A DNA stretch of 51,357 nucleotides from the NCBI GenBank assembly GCA_016218665.1, contig JACRDI010000040.1, positions 1 to 51,357 of the forward strand, read 5' to 3'. This stretch comes from Desulfovibrio sp. (GTDB lineage: Bacteria > Desulfobacterota > Desulfovibrionia > Desulfovibrionales > Desulfovibrionaceae). Below the pieces are notes generated by a model. That model was not told the DNA's origin. It saw only the letters and a program-made list of their open reading frames with translations, and ran no database searches. Both the position numbers and the translations under genes were made by a program. The first letter of the stretch is position 1. Each line of letters opens with the position of its first letter. Shown here piece by piece: positions 17,578 through 27,151 of this stretch.

Positions 17578-18905
17578 TTCTCTGGCCCGGCGGTCTCCGG
17601 CAGTCCGCGCAGCACCGCCCAGCCGATGACGGCCGAGGTCAGGGAGCCCGCGAGGATGCCGAGCTTGGAGAGGTCGGCCTCGGCCCCGCCGGGAAAGGCC
17701 AGCCCGGCCACGAAGATGGACATGGTGAAGCCTATGCCCGCCAGGCAGCCCGCGCCCAGGATGTGCCGCGCGGTGACGCCGGGCAGCTTCGGGGCCAGCC
17801 CCAGGCGGACCATGCCCAGGGAAATGAGGCACACGCCCAGCGGCTTGCCCAGCAGCAGGCCGGCGCCCACCCCCAGGGACAGGGGGCTGGTGAGGGAGGC
17901 GAGGATGTCGCCTTCGAGCGCCACGCCGCCGTTGGCCAGGGCGAACATCGGCATGATGAGGAAGGCCACCCAGGGGTGCAGCAGGGAGTCCAGGCGCTGC
18001 AGCGGGGTCTCGGCGTCGCGGCAGGCCCTGCGCAGGGTCAGCACGATCTTGTGCAGCCGGTCGCTGGCGAGCATCCCCCGGCCCTTGTCCTCGTTCTTGA
18101 GGTCGTCCAGCAGCCGGCGGCTTTTGGAGAGCATCTCGTCCACGCCCACGCGCGGCCGCGCCGGTATGGTCATGGCCGCCAGCACGCCCGCCACGGTGGC
18201 GTGCACGCCGGAGTTGTAGAAGCACAGCCAGGCGATGGCCCCGAGGACGAAATAGACCACCGTGCGGCGCACGCCCAGGGCGTTGGCCAGGGCCATGCCC
18301 GCCAGCACGGCCAAACCCAGGCCCAAGGCATAGAGGTTCAACTCGCCGCCGTAGAACAGCGCGATGACCAGCACCGCGCCGATGTCGTCGGCGATGGCGA
18401 GCGCGGTGAGAAAGACCTTGAGGCTGGCCGGGATGCGCCGCCCCAAAAGCGAAAGCACGCCCAGGGTGAAGGCGATGTCCGTGGCCATGGGGATGCCCCA
18501 GCCGCGCTCCAGGCCGGTGCCTGCGGTGAAGGCCAGGTACAGCCCCGCCGGAGCGAGCATGCCGCCCACGGCCGCCATGATGGGCAGCAGGGCCTTGCGC
18601 GCGCTGGACAGTTCGCCCGCCAGGATCTCGCGCTTGATCTCCAGCCCCACCACGAAGAAGAACACGGCCATGAGGCCGTCGTTGACCCAGTGCAGCAGCG
18701 AGAGGTTCAGCTCGTTGCCCCCGGCGCCGATGGCGATGTGCAGCTCACGCAGGCGGAAGTAGTACTCGGCGTAGGGGGAATTGGCCCAGGCCATGGCCAG
18801 GACCGTGCAGGCCAGCAGCAGCAGGCCGCCGGCCGCGCTGGTCTTGAAGAAGCGGTTGAAGGGGCTGAGGATGCGATCGATGGGAGCCTGCTTGGCGGTT
18901 GCCAT
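17574..18905 (-). CDS. nhaA: Na+/H+ antiporter NhaA
   Basis: A 443-residue inner-membrane antiporter that exports sodium in exchange for protons. Characteristic elements are [31 protein letters not shown] (unwound-helix Asp), [18 protein letters not shown] (the paired catalytic Asp residues), and [16 protein letters not shown] cytosolic loop (residues about 250-300) is longer than in E. coli NhaA. GGAGG precedes ATG 18905. It is 19 bases upstream of ugd's stop on the same strand, so order is ugd then nhaA. Confidence 0.96.
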   Translation of the reverse strand: MATAKQAPIDRILSPFNRFFKTSAAGGLLLLACTVLAMAWANSPYAEYYFRLRELHIAIGAGGNELNLSLLHWVNDGLMAVFFFVVGLEIKREILAGELSSARKALLPIMAAVGGMLAPAGLYLAFTAGTGLERGWGIPMATDIAFTLGVLSLLGRRIPASLKVFLTALAIADDIGAVLVIALFYGGELNLYALGLGLAVLAGMALANALGVRRTVVYFVLGAIAWLCFYNSGVHATVAGVLAAMTIPARPRVGVDEMLSKSRRLLDDLKNEDKGRGMLASDRLHKIVLTLRRACRDAETPLQRLDSLLHPWVAFLIMPMFALANGGVALEGDILASLTSPLSLGVGAGLLLGKPLGVCLISLGMVRLGLAPKLPGVTARHILGAGCLAGIGFTMSIFVAGLAFPGGAEADLSKLGILAGSLTSAVIGWAVLRGLPETAGPEN

Positions 18906-18924
18906 GGTCCTCCGTGCGGGGCCG

Positions 18925-20262
18925 CTAGCGCCCTATGCCGTAATGTTTGAGCCCGAAGCGGGCGAGCAGTTCCGGCTGGTAGAGATTGCGGCCGTCGAAG
19001 ACGACCCTGGCGGCCAGCTTGCGCGCCATCCCCGCGAAGTCCGGGTTGCGGAACTGGTTCCAGTCCGTCACCACGGCCAGGGCGTCGGCCCCGTCAAGGG
19101 CCTCGTACTGGCCAGCGACGAGCTCCACCAGGGGATTGCCGGAAAGCTCGGCGGCCGCGCGCTCACGCGCCACGGGATCGAAGGCGCGCACGCGCATGCC
19201 GCGGGCGGTGAGCGCGGCGATGATGGCCAGGGCCGGGGCCTCGCGGATGTCGTCGGTGTTGGCCTTGAAGGCCAGGCCCCAAAGGGCCAGGGTCTTGCCG
19301 GAGACGCCGCCGGCCGCCTCGAAGTGCTTGAGCACCTTTTCGGCCAGCACCAGCTTCTGGCGGGTGTTCACCTGGTCCACGGCGCCGATGAGCCCGGCCT
19401 CGTACCCGGCCTCCTTCGCGGTGGCCAGAAAGGCCTTCACGTCCTTGGGGAAGCAGGACCCGCCGTAGCCCACCCCGGGGTAGATGAAGTCATAGCCGAT
19501 GCGGTGGTCGCTGCCGATGCCCAGGCGCACCTCGGAGACATCCGCCCCCACGCGCTCGCAGATGTTGGCCACCTCGTTGATGAAGCTGATCTTAGTGGCC
19601 AGCATGCAGTTGGCGGCGTACTTGGTCATCTCCGCGCTGCGCACGCCCATGATGATGAGCTTTTCGCGGCTGCGGGCGAAGGGGGCGTAAAGGGCCTTGA
19701 GCATTTCCGCGCTCTTGGGGTTCTCCGTGCCCACGATGACGCGGTCGGGCTTCATGAAGTCCTTCACCGCGTCGCCCTCTTTCAAGAATTCCGGGTTGGA
19801 CACCACGTCCACCTCGACTTCCGCGCCGCGGGCGGCAAGCTCGCCCAGGATGATGGCGCGCACGCGGTCGGCCGTGCCCACGGGCACCGTGGACTTGTTG
19901 ACCACGATGAGGGGCTTCTCCACCACGCGGCCTATCTCGCCGGCCACGGCGTCCACGAAGCACAGGTCGCACACCCCGTCCTCGCCGGAAGGCGTGCCCA
20001 CGCAGATGAAGGCGAACTCCGCCCCGTCGCCGCCGAAGGAGAGCCCCTCGGCGAGGTCGGTGGTGAAGACGAGGCGGCCCTCGGCCGTGTTGCGGCGCAC
20101 CAGTTCCTCAAGGCCGGGCTCGAAGATGTGGATGCGCCCGGCCCGCAGGGTTTCCACCACCGCGGGATTGGCGTCCACACAGCGCACGTGGTTGCCCATT
20201 TCCGAGAGGCAGGCCGCGGTGACCAGGCCGACGTAACCGGTGCCGACGATGCAGACGTTCAT
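18925..20262 (-). CDS. ugd: UDP-glucose 6-dehydrogenase
   Basis: A 445-residue NAD-dependent enzyme that oxidises UDP-glucose to UDP-glucuronate for exopolysaccharide or lipopolysaccharide precursors. The dinucleotide motif is [18 protein letters not shown] at the N-terminus. The catalytic Cys sits in [14 protein letters not shown] near residue 260. [14 protein letters not shown] marks the C-terminal nucleotide-sugar domain. CAGGAG lies seven bases before ATG 20262. No glycan cluster is adjacent. Confidence 0.95.
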   Translation of the reverse strand: MNVCIVGTGYVGLVTAACLSEMGNHVRCVDANPAVVETLRAGRIHIFEPGLEELVRRNTAEGRLVFTTDLAEGLSFGGDGAEFAFICVGTPSGEDGVCDLCFVDAVAGEIGRVVEKPLIVVNKSTVPVGTADRVRAIILGELAARGAEVEVDVVSNPEFLKEGDAVKDFMKPDRVIVGTENPKSAEMLKALYAPFARSREKLIIMGVRSAEMTKYAANCMLATKISFINEVANICERVGADVSEVRLGIGSDHRIGYDFIYPGVGYGGSCFPKDVKAFLATAKEAGYEAGLIGAVDQVNTRQKLVLAEKVLKHFEAAGGVSGKTLALWGLAFKANTDDIREAPALAIIAALTARGMRVRAFDPVARERAAAELSGNPLVELVAGQYEALDGADALAVVTDWNQFRNPDFAGMARKLAARVVFDGRNLYQPELLARFGLKHYGIGR

Positions 20263-20395
20263 GCGGGAACTCCTGAAGAAAAACGTGATTCAGAGTGCGC
20301 TTCGACGGCATGGGGGTACCTTCAGCCGATGCCGATGTCAACGCGCAGACGCTGCGGGAACCCGTCCGCAACGGGCCGGAGAGCGGGCCGCGCTG

Positions 20396-20424
20396 TTGCC
20401 TTCCCCACCCGGAAAGCGTACAAA
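20396..20424 (+). promoter_or_regulatory. Predicted promoter of the pdxJ operon
   Basis: TTGCCT (20396-20401), a 17-bp spacer and TACAAA (20419-20424). The -35 is identical to that of the leaderless promoter at 15907. The expected start near 20431 leaves a leader of about 39 bases before pdxJ. Confidence 0.6.
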
Positions 20425-20469
20425 ACGAAAACGATACCCGCACGTCTTCCCCAAGAACCGGAGGTACCC

Positions 20470-21195
20470 ATGCCCCTTCTCAGCGTCAACGTGGACCATG
20501 TGGCCACCCTTCGCCAAGCCAGGCTCGGACAGGAGCCCGATCCCGTGCTGGGCGCGCACGAGGCCGAGCTGGGCGGCGCCTCCGGCATCATCGTGCACCT
20601 GCGGGAGGACCGCCGGCACATCCAGGACCGCGACGTGGAGATACTGCGGCGCACGGTGAACACCAAGCTGAACCTGGAGATGGCCGCCACGCGGGAGATG
20701 CAGCAGATCGCGCTGGCCGTCGGCCCGGACATCGTGTGCCTGGTGCCGGAGAAGCGCCAGGAGCTGACCACCGAGGGCGGCCTCAACTGCCTTGGCAGGG
20801 AGGGGGAGCTCTCGGCCTTCCTGGCCCCCCTGCTCGAGCGCGACATCGAGGCCAGCCTGTTCATCGACGCCGAGCCCGACCAGATCGAGGCCGCCAGCCA
20901 GACCGGCGCGCAGTACATCGAGATCCACACCGGCCACTACGCCGACGCCGCCACACCGGCCGAGCGCGCCGCCGAGCTGGAGAAGATCCTGGCCGGCATC
21001 CGCTATGCGCAGTCCCTGGGGCTCAAGGTGAACCTGGGCCACGGGCTCAACTACGTGAACGTGCTGCCCTTTGCCAAGGTTCCGGGAATCCACGAATACT
21101 CCATCGGCCACAGCATCATGGCCCGGGCCATCTACACCGGCCTGCGCCAGGCCACCCGCGACATGGCCGACATCATCCGCACCTTCGTGGACTAG
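20470..21195 (+). CDS. pdxJ: Pyridoxine 5'-phosphate synthase
   Basis: A 241-residue TIM-barrel enzyme that condenses 3-amino-2-oxopropyl phosphate with deoxyxylulose 5-phosphate in de novo vitamin B6 synthesis. Typical segments are [56 protein letters not shown], and [16 protein letters not shown] precedes ATG 20470; a longer open frame upstream is not supported. The stop is followed immediately by the ribosome binding site of acpS. Confidence 0.97.
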   Translation: MPLLSVNVDHVATLRQARLGQEPDPVLGAHEAELGGASGIIVHLREDRRHIQDRDVEILRRTVNTKLNLEMAATREMQQIALAVGPDIVCLVPEKRQELTTEGGLNCLGREGELSAFLAPLLERDIEASLFIDAEPDQIEAASQTGAQYIEIHTGHYADAATPAERAAELEKILAGIRYAQSLGLKVNLGHGLNYVNVLPFAKVPGIHEYSIGHSIMARAIYTGLRQATRDMADIIRTFVD

Positions 21196-21203
21196 GAGCA
21201 CGC

Positions 21204-21587
21204 GTGGTCATCGGGGTGGGACTCGACGTGGCCGAGATCGGCCGCATCCGCGCAAGCCTGGCGAAGTTCGGGCCCCGCTTCGTGGCGCGCGTGCTCACCA
21301 GGGCCGAGGCGGACGGCATGCCCGGCGGCGACGCCGCACCATACCTGGCCGCCCGCTTCGCCGCCAAGGAGGCCTGCGCCAAGGCGCTGGGCACCGGCTT
21401 CGCCGGGGGGGTGACCATGAAGAACATCGAGGTGCGCTCCCTGCCCTCGGGCGCGCCCGCGCTCACGCTTTCCGGCGCGGCGCAAACGCGGGCCGAGGCC
21501 CTGGGCGCCAGCCGCCTGCATCTTTCCCTGACCCACGGCCGCGACGTGGCCGCCGCCGTCGTCATCCTTGAGGGCTGCCCCCAGTAA
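21204..21587 (+). CDS. acpS: Holo-[acyl-carrier-protein] synthase
   Basis: A 127-residue phosphopantetheinyl transferase that activates acyl carrier protein. It shows the two signature motifs, GVGLDVAEIGRI near the start and RFAAKEACAKALGTG near residue 55. The start is GTG 21204 (Val-Val-Ile-Gly-Val) with AGGAG five bases before. That AGGAG overlaps the pdxJ stop, implying coupling. pdxJ-acpS pairing is common in proteobacteria. Confidence 0.95.
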   Translation: MVIGVGLDVAEIGRIRASLAKFGPRFVARVLTRAEADGMPGGDAAPYLAARFAAKEACAKALGTGFAGGVTMKNIEVRSLPSGAPALTLSGAAQTRAEALGASRLHLSLTHGRDVAAAVVILEGCPQ

Positions 21588-21634
21588 AGCCCGCGGAACG
21601 CACAAAGCAGACGCCCCGCGCACCAGGAGGAACC

Positions 21635-23227
21635 ATGTTCGAGCCCCTGCCTACCCCCGCCGAGATGGCCGCCTGGGATCAGGCCGCCATCAAGGATTAC
21701 GGCCTCAAGGCCGAGCTGCTCATGGAGAATGCCGGGGCCGCGGCCCTGGACGCCCTGGAGCAGGACTACGGCCCGCTCGACGGCGCGCAGGTGCTGCTGG
21801 TGGCCGGGGGCGGCAACAACGGCGGCGACGCCTTCGTGCTGGCGCGCCGCCTGCTGGACGAGGGGGCCATTCCCCTGGTGCTGCACACCAAGCCCAGAAG
21901 CAAATACACGGCCGAGGCCCGCTACCACCTGGATCTGGCCCGCCGCGCCGGGGTGGAGCTGAAGCACCTGCCCCTGGAACGCGCCGCGCAGGTCCTGGAC
22001 GGCCTGGACGCCCCGGACATCCTGGTGGACGGGCTGCTGGGCACCGGCTTCACGGGGGAGCTTTCCCCGGAGGCGGCGTTTATGGTGCGCGCCATGAACT
22101 CCATCGGCGAGGAGGCCTTCGTGCTGGCCCTGGACATCCCCTCCGGCCTGTGCGGGCTGACCGGCCTGCCCAGGCCCGTGGCCGTGCAGGCGGACCTCAC
22201 CGTGGCCTTCCACGCGCCCAAGCTGGGCAGCGCCCTGCCCCAGGCCGCGCCCTACGTGGGCGAACTGGTGCCCCGGCACATCGGCATTCCCCGCGCGGCC
22301 ACCCTGGCGGCGCCCTGCGCCCAGTCCGTCATCACCGAGGACATCCTGGATCTTTTGCGTGCCCCCGCGGCGGACCTGCACAAGGGCAAGGCCGGCCACG
22401 TGCTGGTCATCGGCGGCAGCGAGGGCTTGACCGGTGCGGCGCAGCTCTGCGGCCTGGGCGCCCTGCGCGCCGGGGCCGGGCTCGTCACCCTGGCCTGTCC
22501 GCGCGGCGTGCTGGCCGAGGTGAAGGCCGGCATGCCCGACCTCATGGCCCTGCCCCTTGGCCCGGCCAGCGCACCCCAGTGGACGCCGGACTGCCTGGAG
22601 GAACTGCTGCCGCATTTGAGCCGCTTCGACGCCATCGTGCTGGGCCCCGGCCTGGGGCGCGGCCCCGGCGCGGCCGACTTCCTGGCCGCCTTCTGCGAGG
22701 CCTTCGCCAAGCACTTCAGCCTGGAGATGGGCAAGGCCTGGGCCCCGCCCTGCATCTTCGACGCCGACGCCCTGTTCCACCTGGCGCAGAAGCCGAAGCT
22801 GATGGACGCCCTGCCCAAGGACGCGGTGCTCACCCCGCATCCCGGCGAAATGGCGCGCATCCTGGGCATGGGCATGGGCGAACTGCAGGCCGACCGCGCC
22901 GCCGCGGCCCGGCGCTTCACCAGCGCGCACACCCAGGTGCTCACCCTGAAGGGCGCGGGCACCCTGGTGGGGCAGGACGGGAAGCTCATGCTCTGCCCCG
23001 TGGCCGCCCCCAACCTGGCGGTGGGCGGCTCCGGCGACGTGCTGGCCGGGGTCATGGCCGCTTGCCTGTCCAGGGGCATCGCCCCGCTGCACGCCGCGTG
23101 CGTGGGCGTGTACTGGCATGCCCAGGCGGGCCTGCGCCTGTCTTGCGACTTTCCCTCCCGCGGCAACCTGCCCACGGAGATAGCCCACATCCTCCCACTC
23201 GTACTGAAGGAGCGTGCCCAATGCTGA
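21635..23227 (+). CDS. nnr: Bifunctional NAD(P)H-hydrate epimerase / ADP-dependent dehydratase
   Basis: A 530-residue two-domain repair enzyme for damaged NAD(P)HX. The N-terminal YjeF_N epimerase domain (about 1-215) shows LMENAG and VAGGGNNGGDAFV. The C-terminal dehydratase domain (about 240-530, ribokinase-like) shows VIGGSEGLTGAAQL, VLTPHPGEMARIL and NLAVGGSGDVLAGVMAA. AGGAGG precedes ATG 21635. Its last seven bases overlap the start of the CBS gene. Confidence 0.95.
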   Translation: MFEPLPTPAEMAAWDQAAIKDYGLKAELLMENAGAAALDALEQDYGPLDGAQVLLVAGGGNNGGDAFVLARRLLDEGAIPLVLHTKPRSKYTAEARYHLDLARRAGVELKHLPLERAAQVLDGLDAPDILVDGLLGTGFTGELSPEAAFMVRAMNSIGEEAFVLALDIPSGLCGLTGLPRPVAVQADLTVAFHAPKLGSALPQAAPYVGELVPRHIGIPRAATLAAPCAQSVITEDILDLLRAPAADLHKGKAGHVLVIGGSEGLTGAAQLCGLGALRAGAGLVTLACPRGVLAEVKAGMPDLMALPLGPASAPQWTPDCLEELLPHLSRFDAIVLGPGLGRGPGAADFLAAFCEAFAKHFSLEMGKAWAPPCIFDADALFHLAQKPKLMDALPKDAVLTPHPGEMARILGMGMGELQADRAAAARRFTSAHTQVLTLKGAGTLVGQDGKLMLCPVAAPNLAVGGSGDVLAGVMAACLSRGIAPLHAACVGVYWHAQAGLRLSCDFPSRGNLPTEIAHILPLVLKERAQC

Positions 23228-23676
23228 AGGCCATCGACATCATGACCCCGGACCCGGTGACCCTTTCCCCCGAGACCGACATCCGCACCGCCGTGGCCCT
23301 GCTGATCGAAAAGAAGATCAACGGCGCGCCCGTGGTGGACAAGGGCGGCAAGCTGGTGGGCGTTCTGTGCCAGAGCGACCTGGTGGCCCAGCAGAAGCAG
23401 GTCACCATGCCCTCGCTCTTTTCCATGCTCGACGGCTTCATCGCCCTCTCCAGCCGGGAGGACTTCGAGCGCGAGATCAAGAAGATCGCGGCCAGCACCG
23501 TGGAGCAGGCCATGACCGCGCACCCCAAGGCCGTGAACCCGCAGACGCCCATCGACGAGATCGCCACGGTGATGGTGAACGAGAAGATGTACACCCTGCC
23601 CGTGGTGGATGGCGGCAGGCTGGTGGGCGTGGTCGGCAAGGAGGACATTCTGCGCACGCTGCTGGAGCACAAGTAG
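23221..23676 (+). CDS. Two-CBS-domain protein
   Basis: A 151-residue protein made of a CBS pair: IMTPDPVTLSPETDIRTAVALL...GVLCQSDLV and AMTAHPKAVNPQTPIDEIATVMV...GVVGKEDIL. An insert (residues about 60-90) separates the repeats. CBS pairs usually bind adenine nucleotides and sense energy state. It follows nnr with a seven-base overlap, so the two are coupled. The partner protein is not known. Confidence 0.92.
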   Translation: MLKAIDIMTPDPVTLSPETDIRTAVALLIEKKINGAPVVDKGGKLVGVLCQSDLVAQQKQVTMPSLFSMLDGFIALSSREDFEREIKKIAASTVEQAMTAHPKAVNPQTPIDEIATVMVNEKMYTLPVVDGGRLVGVVGKEDILRTLLEHK

Positions 23677-23701
23677 AAGTCAAGGCGGCGAAGCAAGACC
23701 C

Positions 23702-24235
23702 ATGCGCCTTTTCATTCCCGATGCGGACGCCACGCTGGCCCTGGGCAAAGCCCTGGGCCAGGCCCTGGCGCGCTCCGCTTGCGCCACCGAGGGGTGCGCC
23801 ACCGGTGGGTGCGGCGCCGGTGGGCCGGTGCCGCTTCTGCTCGCCGGGCCGCTGGGCTCGGGCAAGACCACGCTGGTGCGCGGGCTGGTCTCCGCCCTGC
23901 CGGGCGCGGACGAGGCCGAGGTCTCCAGCCCCAGTTTCAACATCGTGAACCTGTACCCCACCAGGCCCCAGGTGGCCCACTTCGACCTTTACCGCTGCGC
24001 CGGGCAGACGCCCGACGAGTTCCTGGACGCCCTGGACGCGAAGGATGTTCTGGTGGTGGCGGAGTGGGCGGAGCTTCTGCCCGCAAAAGACCTGCCCGAA
24101 GAGGCGCTTCAGCTTCTTTGGAGCCCTGTTCCCTCTGGACGGGCGCTCGAAATCAGGGCATGGGGAAAGGCGGCCGGCGGCCTGCTGGATGCCCTGGCCC
24201 CAATGTTCAAGCAATGGCGGTCCGCGCTCACGTAG
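23702..24235 (+). CDS. tsaE: tRNA threonylcarbamoyladenosine synthesis ATPase TsaE
   Basis: A 177-residue P-loop protein needed for t6A37 modification with TsaB and TsaD. The Walker A motif is GPLGSGKTT near residue 50, followed by SSPSFNIVNLY and HFDLYRC, and VLVVAEWAELLP with the Walker B-like acid. Just before the P-loop is an insert of three five-residue units, CATEG, CATGG and CGAGG (residues 27-41), encoded by three 15-bp tandem repeats. The C-terminus is longer than usual. ATG 23702 lies 25 bases after the CBS gene. Confidence 0.9.
   Translation: MRLFIPDADATLALGKALGQALARSACATEGCATGGCGAGGPVPLLLAGPLGSGKTTLVRGLVSALPGADEAEVSSPSFNIVNLYPTRPQVAHFDLYRCAGQTPDEFLDALDAKDVLVVAEWAELLPAKDLPEEALQLLWSPVPSGRALEIRAWGKAAGGLLDALAPMFKQWRSALT
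23780..23824 (+). repeat. Three 15-bp tandem repeats inside tsaE
   Basis: Units start at 23780, 23795 and 23810, each beginning TGC and ending in GGG, and encode CATEG, CATGG and CGAGG in frame. Unit 2 and unit 1 differ at two bases. Copy number could vary without shifting the frame. Confidence 0.8.
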
Positions 24236-24277
24236 CGGCAGCCAGCGATCAACAAAACGGCAGAAGGATCCCTCACA

Positions 24278-25489
24278 ATGAAGAACATCGTGGTGCAGAA
24301 ATTCGGCGGCACCTCCGTGCGCAACCTGGAGTGCATGCGGCAGGTGCTGAACAATGTTCGCCGCCCCCTGGCCAACGGCGACAAGGTCATTGTGGTGCTC
24401 TCCGCCATGGCGGGAGAGACCAACCGGCTCATCGCCCTTGCGAAGCAGTGGTCGCCCACTCCGGACGCGGCCGAGATGGACAGCCTCGTCTCCACCGGAG
24501 AGCAGATCTCCGTGGCGCTTTTCGCCATGATGGCCAAGGACGAGGGCATCAAGTGCCGCTCGGTCCTGGGCTTCCAGATTCCCATCGTCAGCGACAGCTC
24601 CCACGGCAAGGCCCGCATCGAGAGCATCGACGACAAGATGCTGGTGGGCATGCTGGAGGAGCACGACGTGCTCGTGGTCGCCGGCTTCCAGGGTGTGGAT
24701 TCCCTGGGCCGCATCACCACTCTGGGCCGCGGCGGGTCCGACACCTCGGCCGTGGCCGTGGCCGCCGCCCTCAAGGCCGAGATGTGCGAGATCTACACCG
24801 ACGTGCCCGGCGTGTTCACCACCGACCCCAACATCTGCGCCGATGCGCGCAAGCTCGACCGCATCTCCTATGACGAGATGCTGGAGATGGCGAGCATGGG
24901 CGCCAAGGTGCTTCAGATCCGTTCCGTCGAATTCGCCAAAAAATACAACGTGGCGGTGCATGTGCGCTCGACCTTCAGCGACGAGCCCGGCACCATCGTC
25001 ACCCAGGAGGATACTACCATGGAAGCAGTGCAGGTCTCCGGCGTCGCCTACGACAAGGACCAGGCCCAGGTCACGCTGGTGGGCGTCATCGACGAGCCCG
25101 GCGTCTGCGCCTCCATCTTCACCCCCATCGCGGAGCGGAAGATCCTGGTGGACATGATCGTGCAGAACCCCAGCAAAGAGGGTCGCACGGACATCACCTT
25201 CACCGTCACCCGCGCCGAGCTGGACGCCACCCTGAAGCTGCTTGAGGGCCTCAAGGGCGAGATCGGCTACAAGGCGCTGCTCTCCGACAAGAACGTGAGC
25301 AAGGTCTCGGTCATCGGCGTGGGCATGCGCAACCACTCCGGCGTGGCGGCCCAGGCCTTCCGCGCCCTGCGCGACGAGAACATCAACATTCTCATGATCA
25401 GCACCTCGGAGATCAAGCTCTCCTGCCTCATCGAGGACAAGTACACCGAGCTCGCGGTGCGCACCCTGCACCAGACCTTCGTCGGATAA
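24278..25489 (+). CDS. lysC: Aspartate kinase, full-length (alpha) form
   Basis: A 403-residue enzyme that phosphorylates aspartate, the entry to lysine, threonine and methionine synthesis. The kinase domain has VVQKFGGTSV and GRGGSDTSAVAVAAAL, with TDVPGVFTTDP. Two ACT domains occupy about 265-403 and would bind lysine or threonine as inhibitors. A strong internal start at codon 248 suggests that a separate beta subunit is also made. The gap to tsaE is 42 bases, too short for a riboswitch. Confidence 0.96.
   Translation: MKNIVVQKFGGTSVRNLECMRQVLNNVRRPLANGDKVIVVLSAMAGETNRLIALAKQWSPTPDAAEMDSLVSTGEQISVALFAMMAKDEGIKCRSVLGFQIPIVSDSSHGKARIESIDDKMLVGMLEEHDVLVVAGFQGVDSLGRITTLGRGGSDTSAVAVAAALKAEMCEIYTDVPGVFTTDPNICADARKLDRISYDEMLEMASMGAKVLQIRSVEFAKKYNVAVHVRSTFSDEPGTIVTQEDTTMEAVQVSGVAYDKDQAQVTLVGVIDEPGVCASIFTPIAERKILVDMIVQNPSKEGRTDITFTVTRAELDATLKLLEGLKGEIGYKALLSDKNVSKVSVIGVGMRNHSGVAAQAFRALRDENINILMISTSEIKLSCLIEDKYTELAVRTLHQTFVG
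25019..25489 (+). CDS. lysC: Probable aspartate kinase beta subunit from an internal start
   Basis: A perfect AGGAGG (25005-25010) lies eight bases before an in-frame ATG at codon 248 of lysC. The product would be 156 residues and carry only the ACT regulatory domains. The same arrangement is established for the alpha2beta2 aspartokinases of Bacillus and Corynebacterium, whose beta start is near codon 250. The internal ribosome binding site is stronger than many real ones in this window. Use of the site is inferred. Confidence 0.65.
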   Translation: MEAVQVSGVAYDKDQAQVTLVGVIDEPGVCASIFTPIAERKILVDMIVQNPSKEGRTDITFTVTRAELDATLKLLEGLKGEIGYKALLSDKNVSKVSVIGVGMRNHSGVAAQAFRALRDENINILMISTSEIKLSCLIEDKYTELAVRTLHQTFVG

Positions 25490-25510
25490 CCATCAAGCCC
25501 AAGGACGACC

Positions 25511-27151
25511 ATGAGCCAGGCCAGCATCTACGACACCACGCTCCGTGACGGCACCCAGGCGGAAGAACTGCACCTCACCACCGAGGACAAGATCCGCATT
25601 GCGCGCAAGCTGGACGAGCTAGGTGTTCACTACATCGAGGGCGGCTGGCCCGGCTCGAACCCGACCGACAGGCAGTTCTTCAAGGAGATCAAGAACTACG
25701 ACTTGAAGAACGCCTGCGTCGCGGCCTTCGGCAGCACCCACGGACTCAAATCCACCGCGGAGAACGACCCCAACCTCAAGGCCATCGTCGAGGCCCAGGT
25801 GGAGGCCGCCTCCATCTTCGGCAAAACCTGGGACTTCCACGCCACCCACGCGCTCAAGGTGACGCTGCCGCGCAACCTGGAGCTCATCGGCGCCAGCCTG
25901 GGCTTCTTGCGGCCGCACTTGAAGGAGCTGTTCTTCGACGCGGAGCACTTCTTCGACGGCTTCAAGGCCAACCCGGACTACGCCATCGCCTGCCTGAAGA
26001 CCGCGCGCGAGGCCGGGGCCGACGTGCTGGTCCTGTGCGACACCAACGGCGGCACCCTGCCCACGGAAGTGAACGAGATAATGAAGAAGGTGCAGGCCGC
26101 CCTGCCCGGCGCGGCGCTCGGCATCCACACCCACAACGACGCCGAGCTGGCCGTGGCCAACAGCATCGAGGCCGTGCGCCTGGGCGCCGTGCAGGTGCAG
26201 GGCACCATGAACGGCTACGGCGAGCGCTGCGGCAACGCCAACCTCTGCTCCATCATCCCCACGCTGGAGCTCAAGCTCGGCGTGCGCACCATCGGGCCGG
26301 AGAACCTCAAAAAGCTGGCCACCATCGCCAACTACGTGGCGGAGACCGCCAACCAGCGGCCCTTCCCGCGGCAGCCCTACGTGGGCGGCTCGGCCTTCGC
26401 CCACAAGGGCGGCATCCACGTCAGCGCGGTGGTCAAGAACCCGCAGACGTACGAGCACATCGACCCGGCCCGGGTGGGCAACGTGAGCCGCGTGCTCCTG
26501 TCCGACCTGGCGGGCCGCAGCAACATCCTGTTCAAGGCCCGGCAGTACGGCTACGACCTGGACAAGGACGATCCGTCGGTCATGGACCTCCTGGCCGAGC
26601 TCAAGCGCCGCGAGAGCATGGGCTACGACTACTCCGTGGCCGAGGCCAGCTACGAGATCCTGTTCTTCCGCATGATGGGCTGGAGCAAGCGCTACTTCCA
26701 GATGCTGAACTACCGCGTGCTCGACGCCGTGAACGACGAGAAGGAGCCCTTCAGCGAGGCCACGGTGATGCTGCAGGTGCGCGGCGAGGTTGCCCACACG
26801 GCGGCCACGGGCCGCGGCCCGGTGAACGCGCTGGACGTGGCGCTCAGGCGCGCCCTGGAGCCCTCCTACCCCAACCTGGCCCAGATGCGCCTGCTCGACT
26901 TCAAGGTGCGCGTCATGTCGCTCACCGACAAGAACGGCGGGGGCACGGCCTCCTACGTGCGCGTGCTCATCGAGTCCGGCGACCGCCAGGACCGCTGGAC
27001 CACGGTGGGCGTGTCCCACAACATCATCGAGGCCAGCTGGCAGGCGCTGGTGGACTCCATCAACTACAAGCTCTTCAAGGACGATCCGCAGAAGTGGCCC
27101 AAGCCCGGCGGCAAGCACGACGCCCCCGCCCGGGGGGCGAAACAGGGCTGA
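25511..27151 (+). CDS. cimA: (R)-citramalate synthase
   Basis: A 546-residue LeuA-like enzyme that condenses acetyl-CoA and pyruvate to citramalate, a threonine-independent route to isoleucine. It has YDTTLRDGTQAEELHLTTEDK, EGGWPGSNPTD (family-specific, in place of the LeuA EAGFP), LCDTNGGTLPTEV, IHTHNDAELAVANS and NGYGERCGNANL. A C-terminal LeuA dimer/allosteric domain follows from about residue 400. This subgroup is distinct from the leuA gene in the same window. It lies 21 bases after lysC. Confidence 0.93.
   Translation: MSQASIYDTTLRDGTQAEELHLTTEDKIRIARKLDELGVHYIEGGWPGSNPTDRQFFKEIKNYDLKNACVAAFGSTHGLKSTAENDPNLKAIVEAQVEAASIFGKTWDFHATHALKVTLPRNLELIGASLGFLRPHLKELFFDAEHFFDGFKANPDYAIACLKTAREAGADVLVLCDTNGGTLPTEVNEIMKKVQAALPGAALGIHTHNDAELAVANSIEAVRLGAVQVQGTMNGYGERCGNANLCSIIPTLELKLGVRTIGPENLKKLATIANYVAETANQRPFPRQPYVGGSAFAHKGGIHVSAVVKNPQTYEHIDPARVGNVSRVLLSDLAGRSNILFKARQYGYDLDKDDPSVMDLLAELKRRESMGYDYSVAEASYEILFFRMMGWSKRYFQMLNYRVLDAVNDEKEPFSEATVMLQVRGEVAHTAATGRGPVNALDVALRRALEPSYPNLAQMRLLDFKVRVMSLTDKNGGGTASYVRVLIESGDRQDRWTTVGVSHNIIEASWQALVDSINYKLFKDDPQKWPKPGGKHDAPARGAKQG

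Noticed and set aside
24236..24277. Lysine riboswitch before lysC
   Set aside because: Only 42 bases separate tsaE and lysC, far too few.
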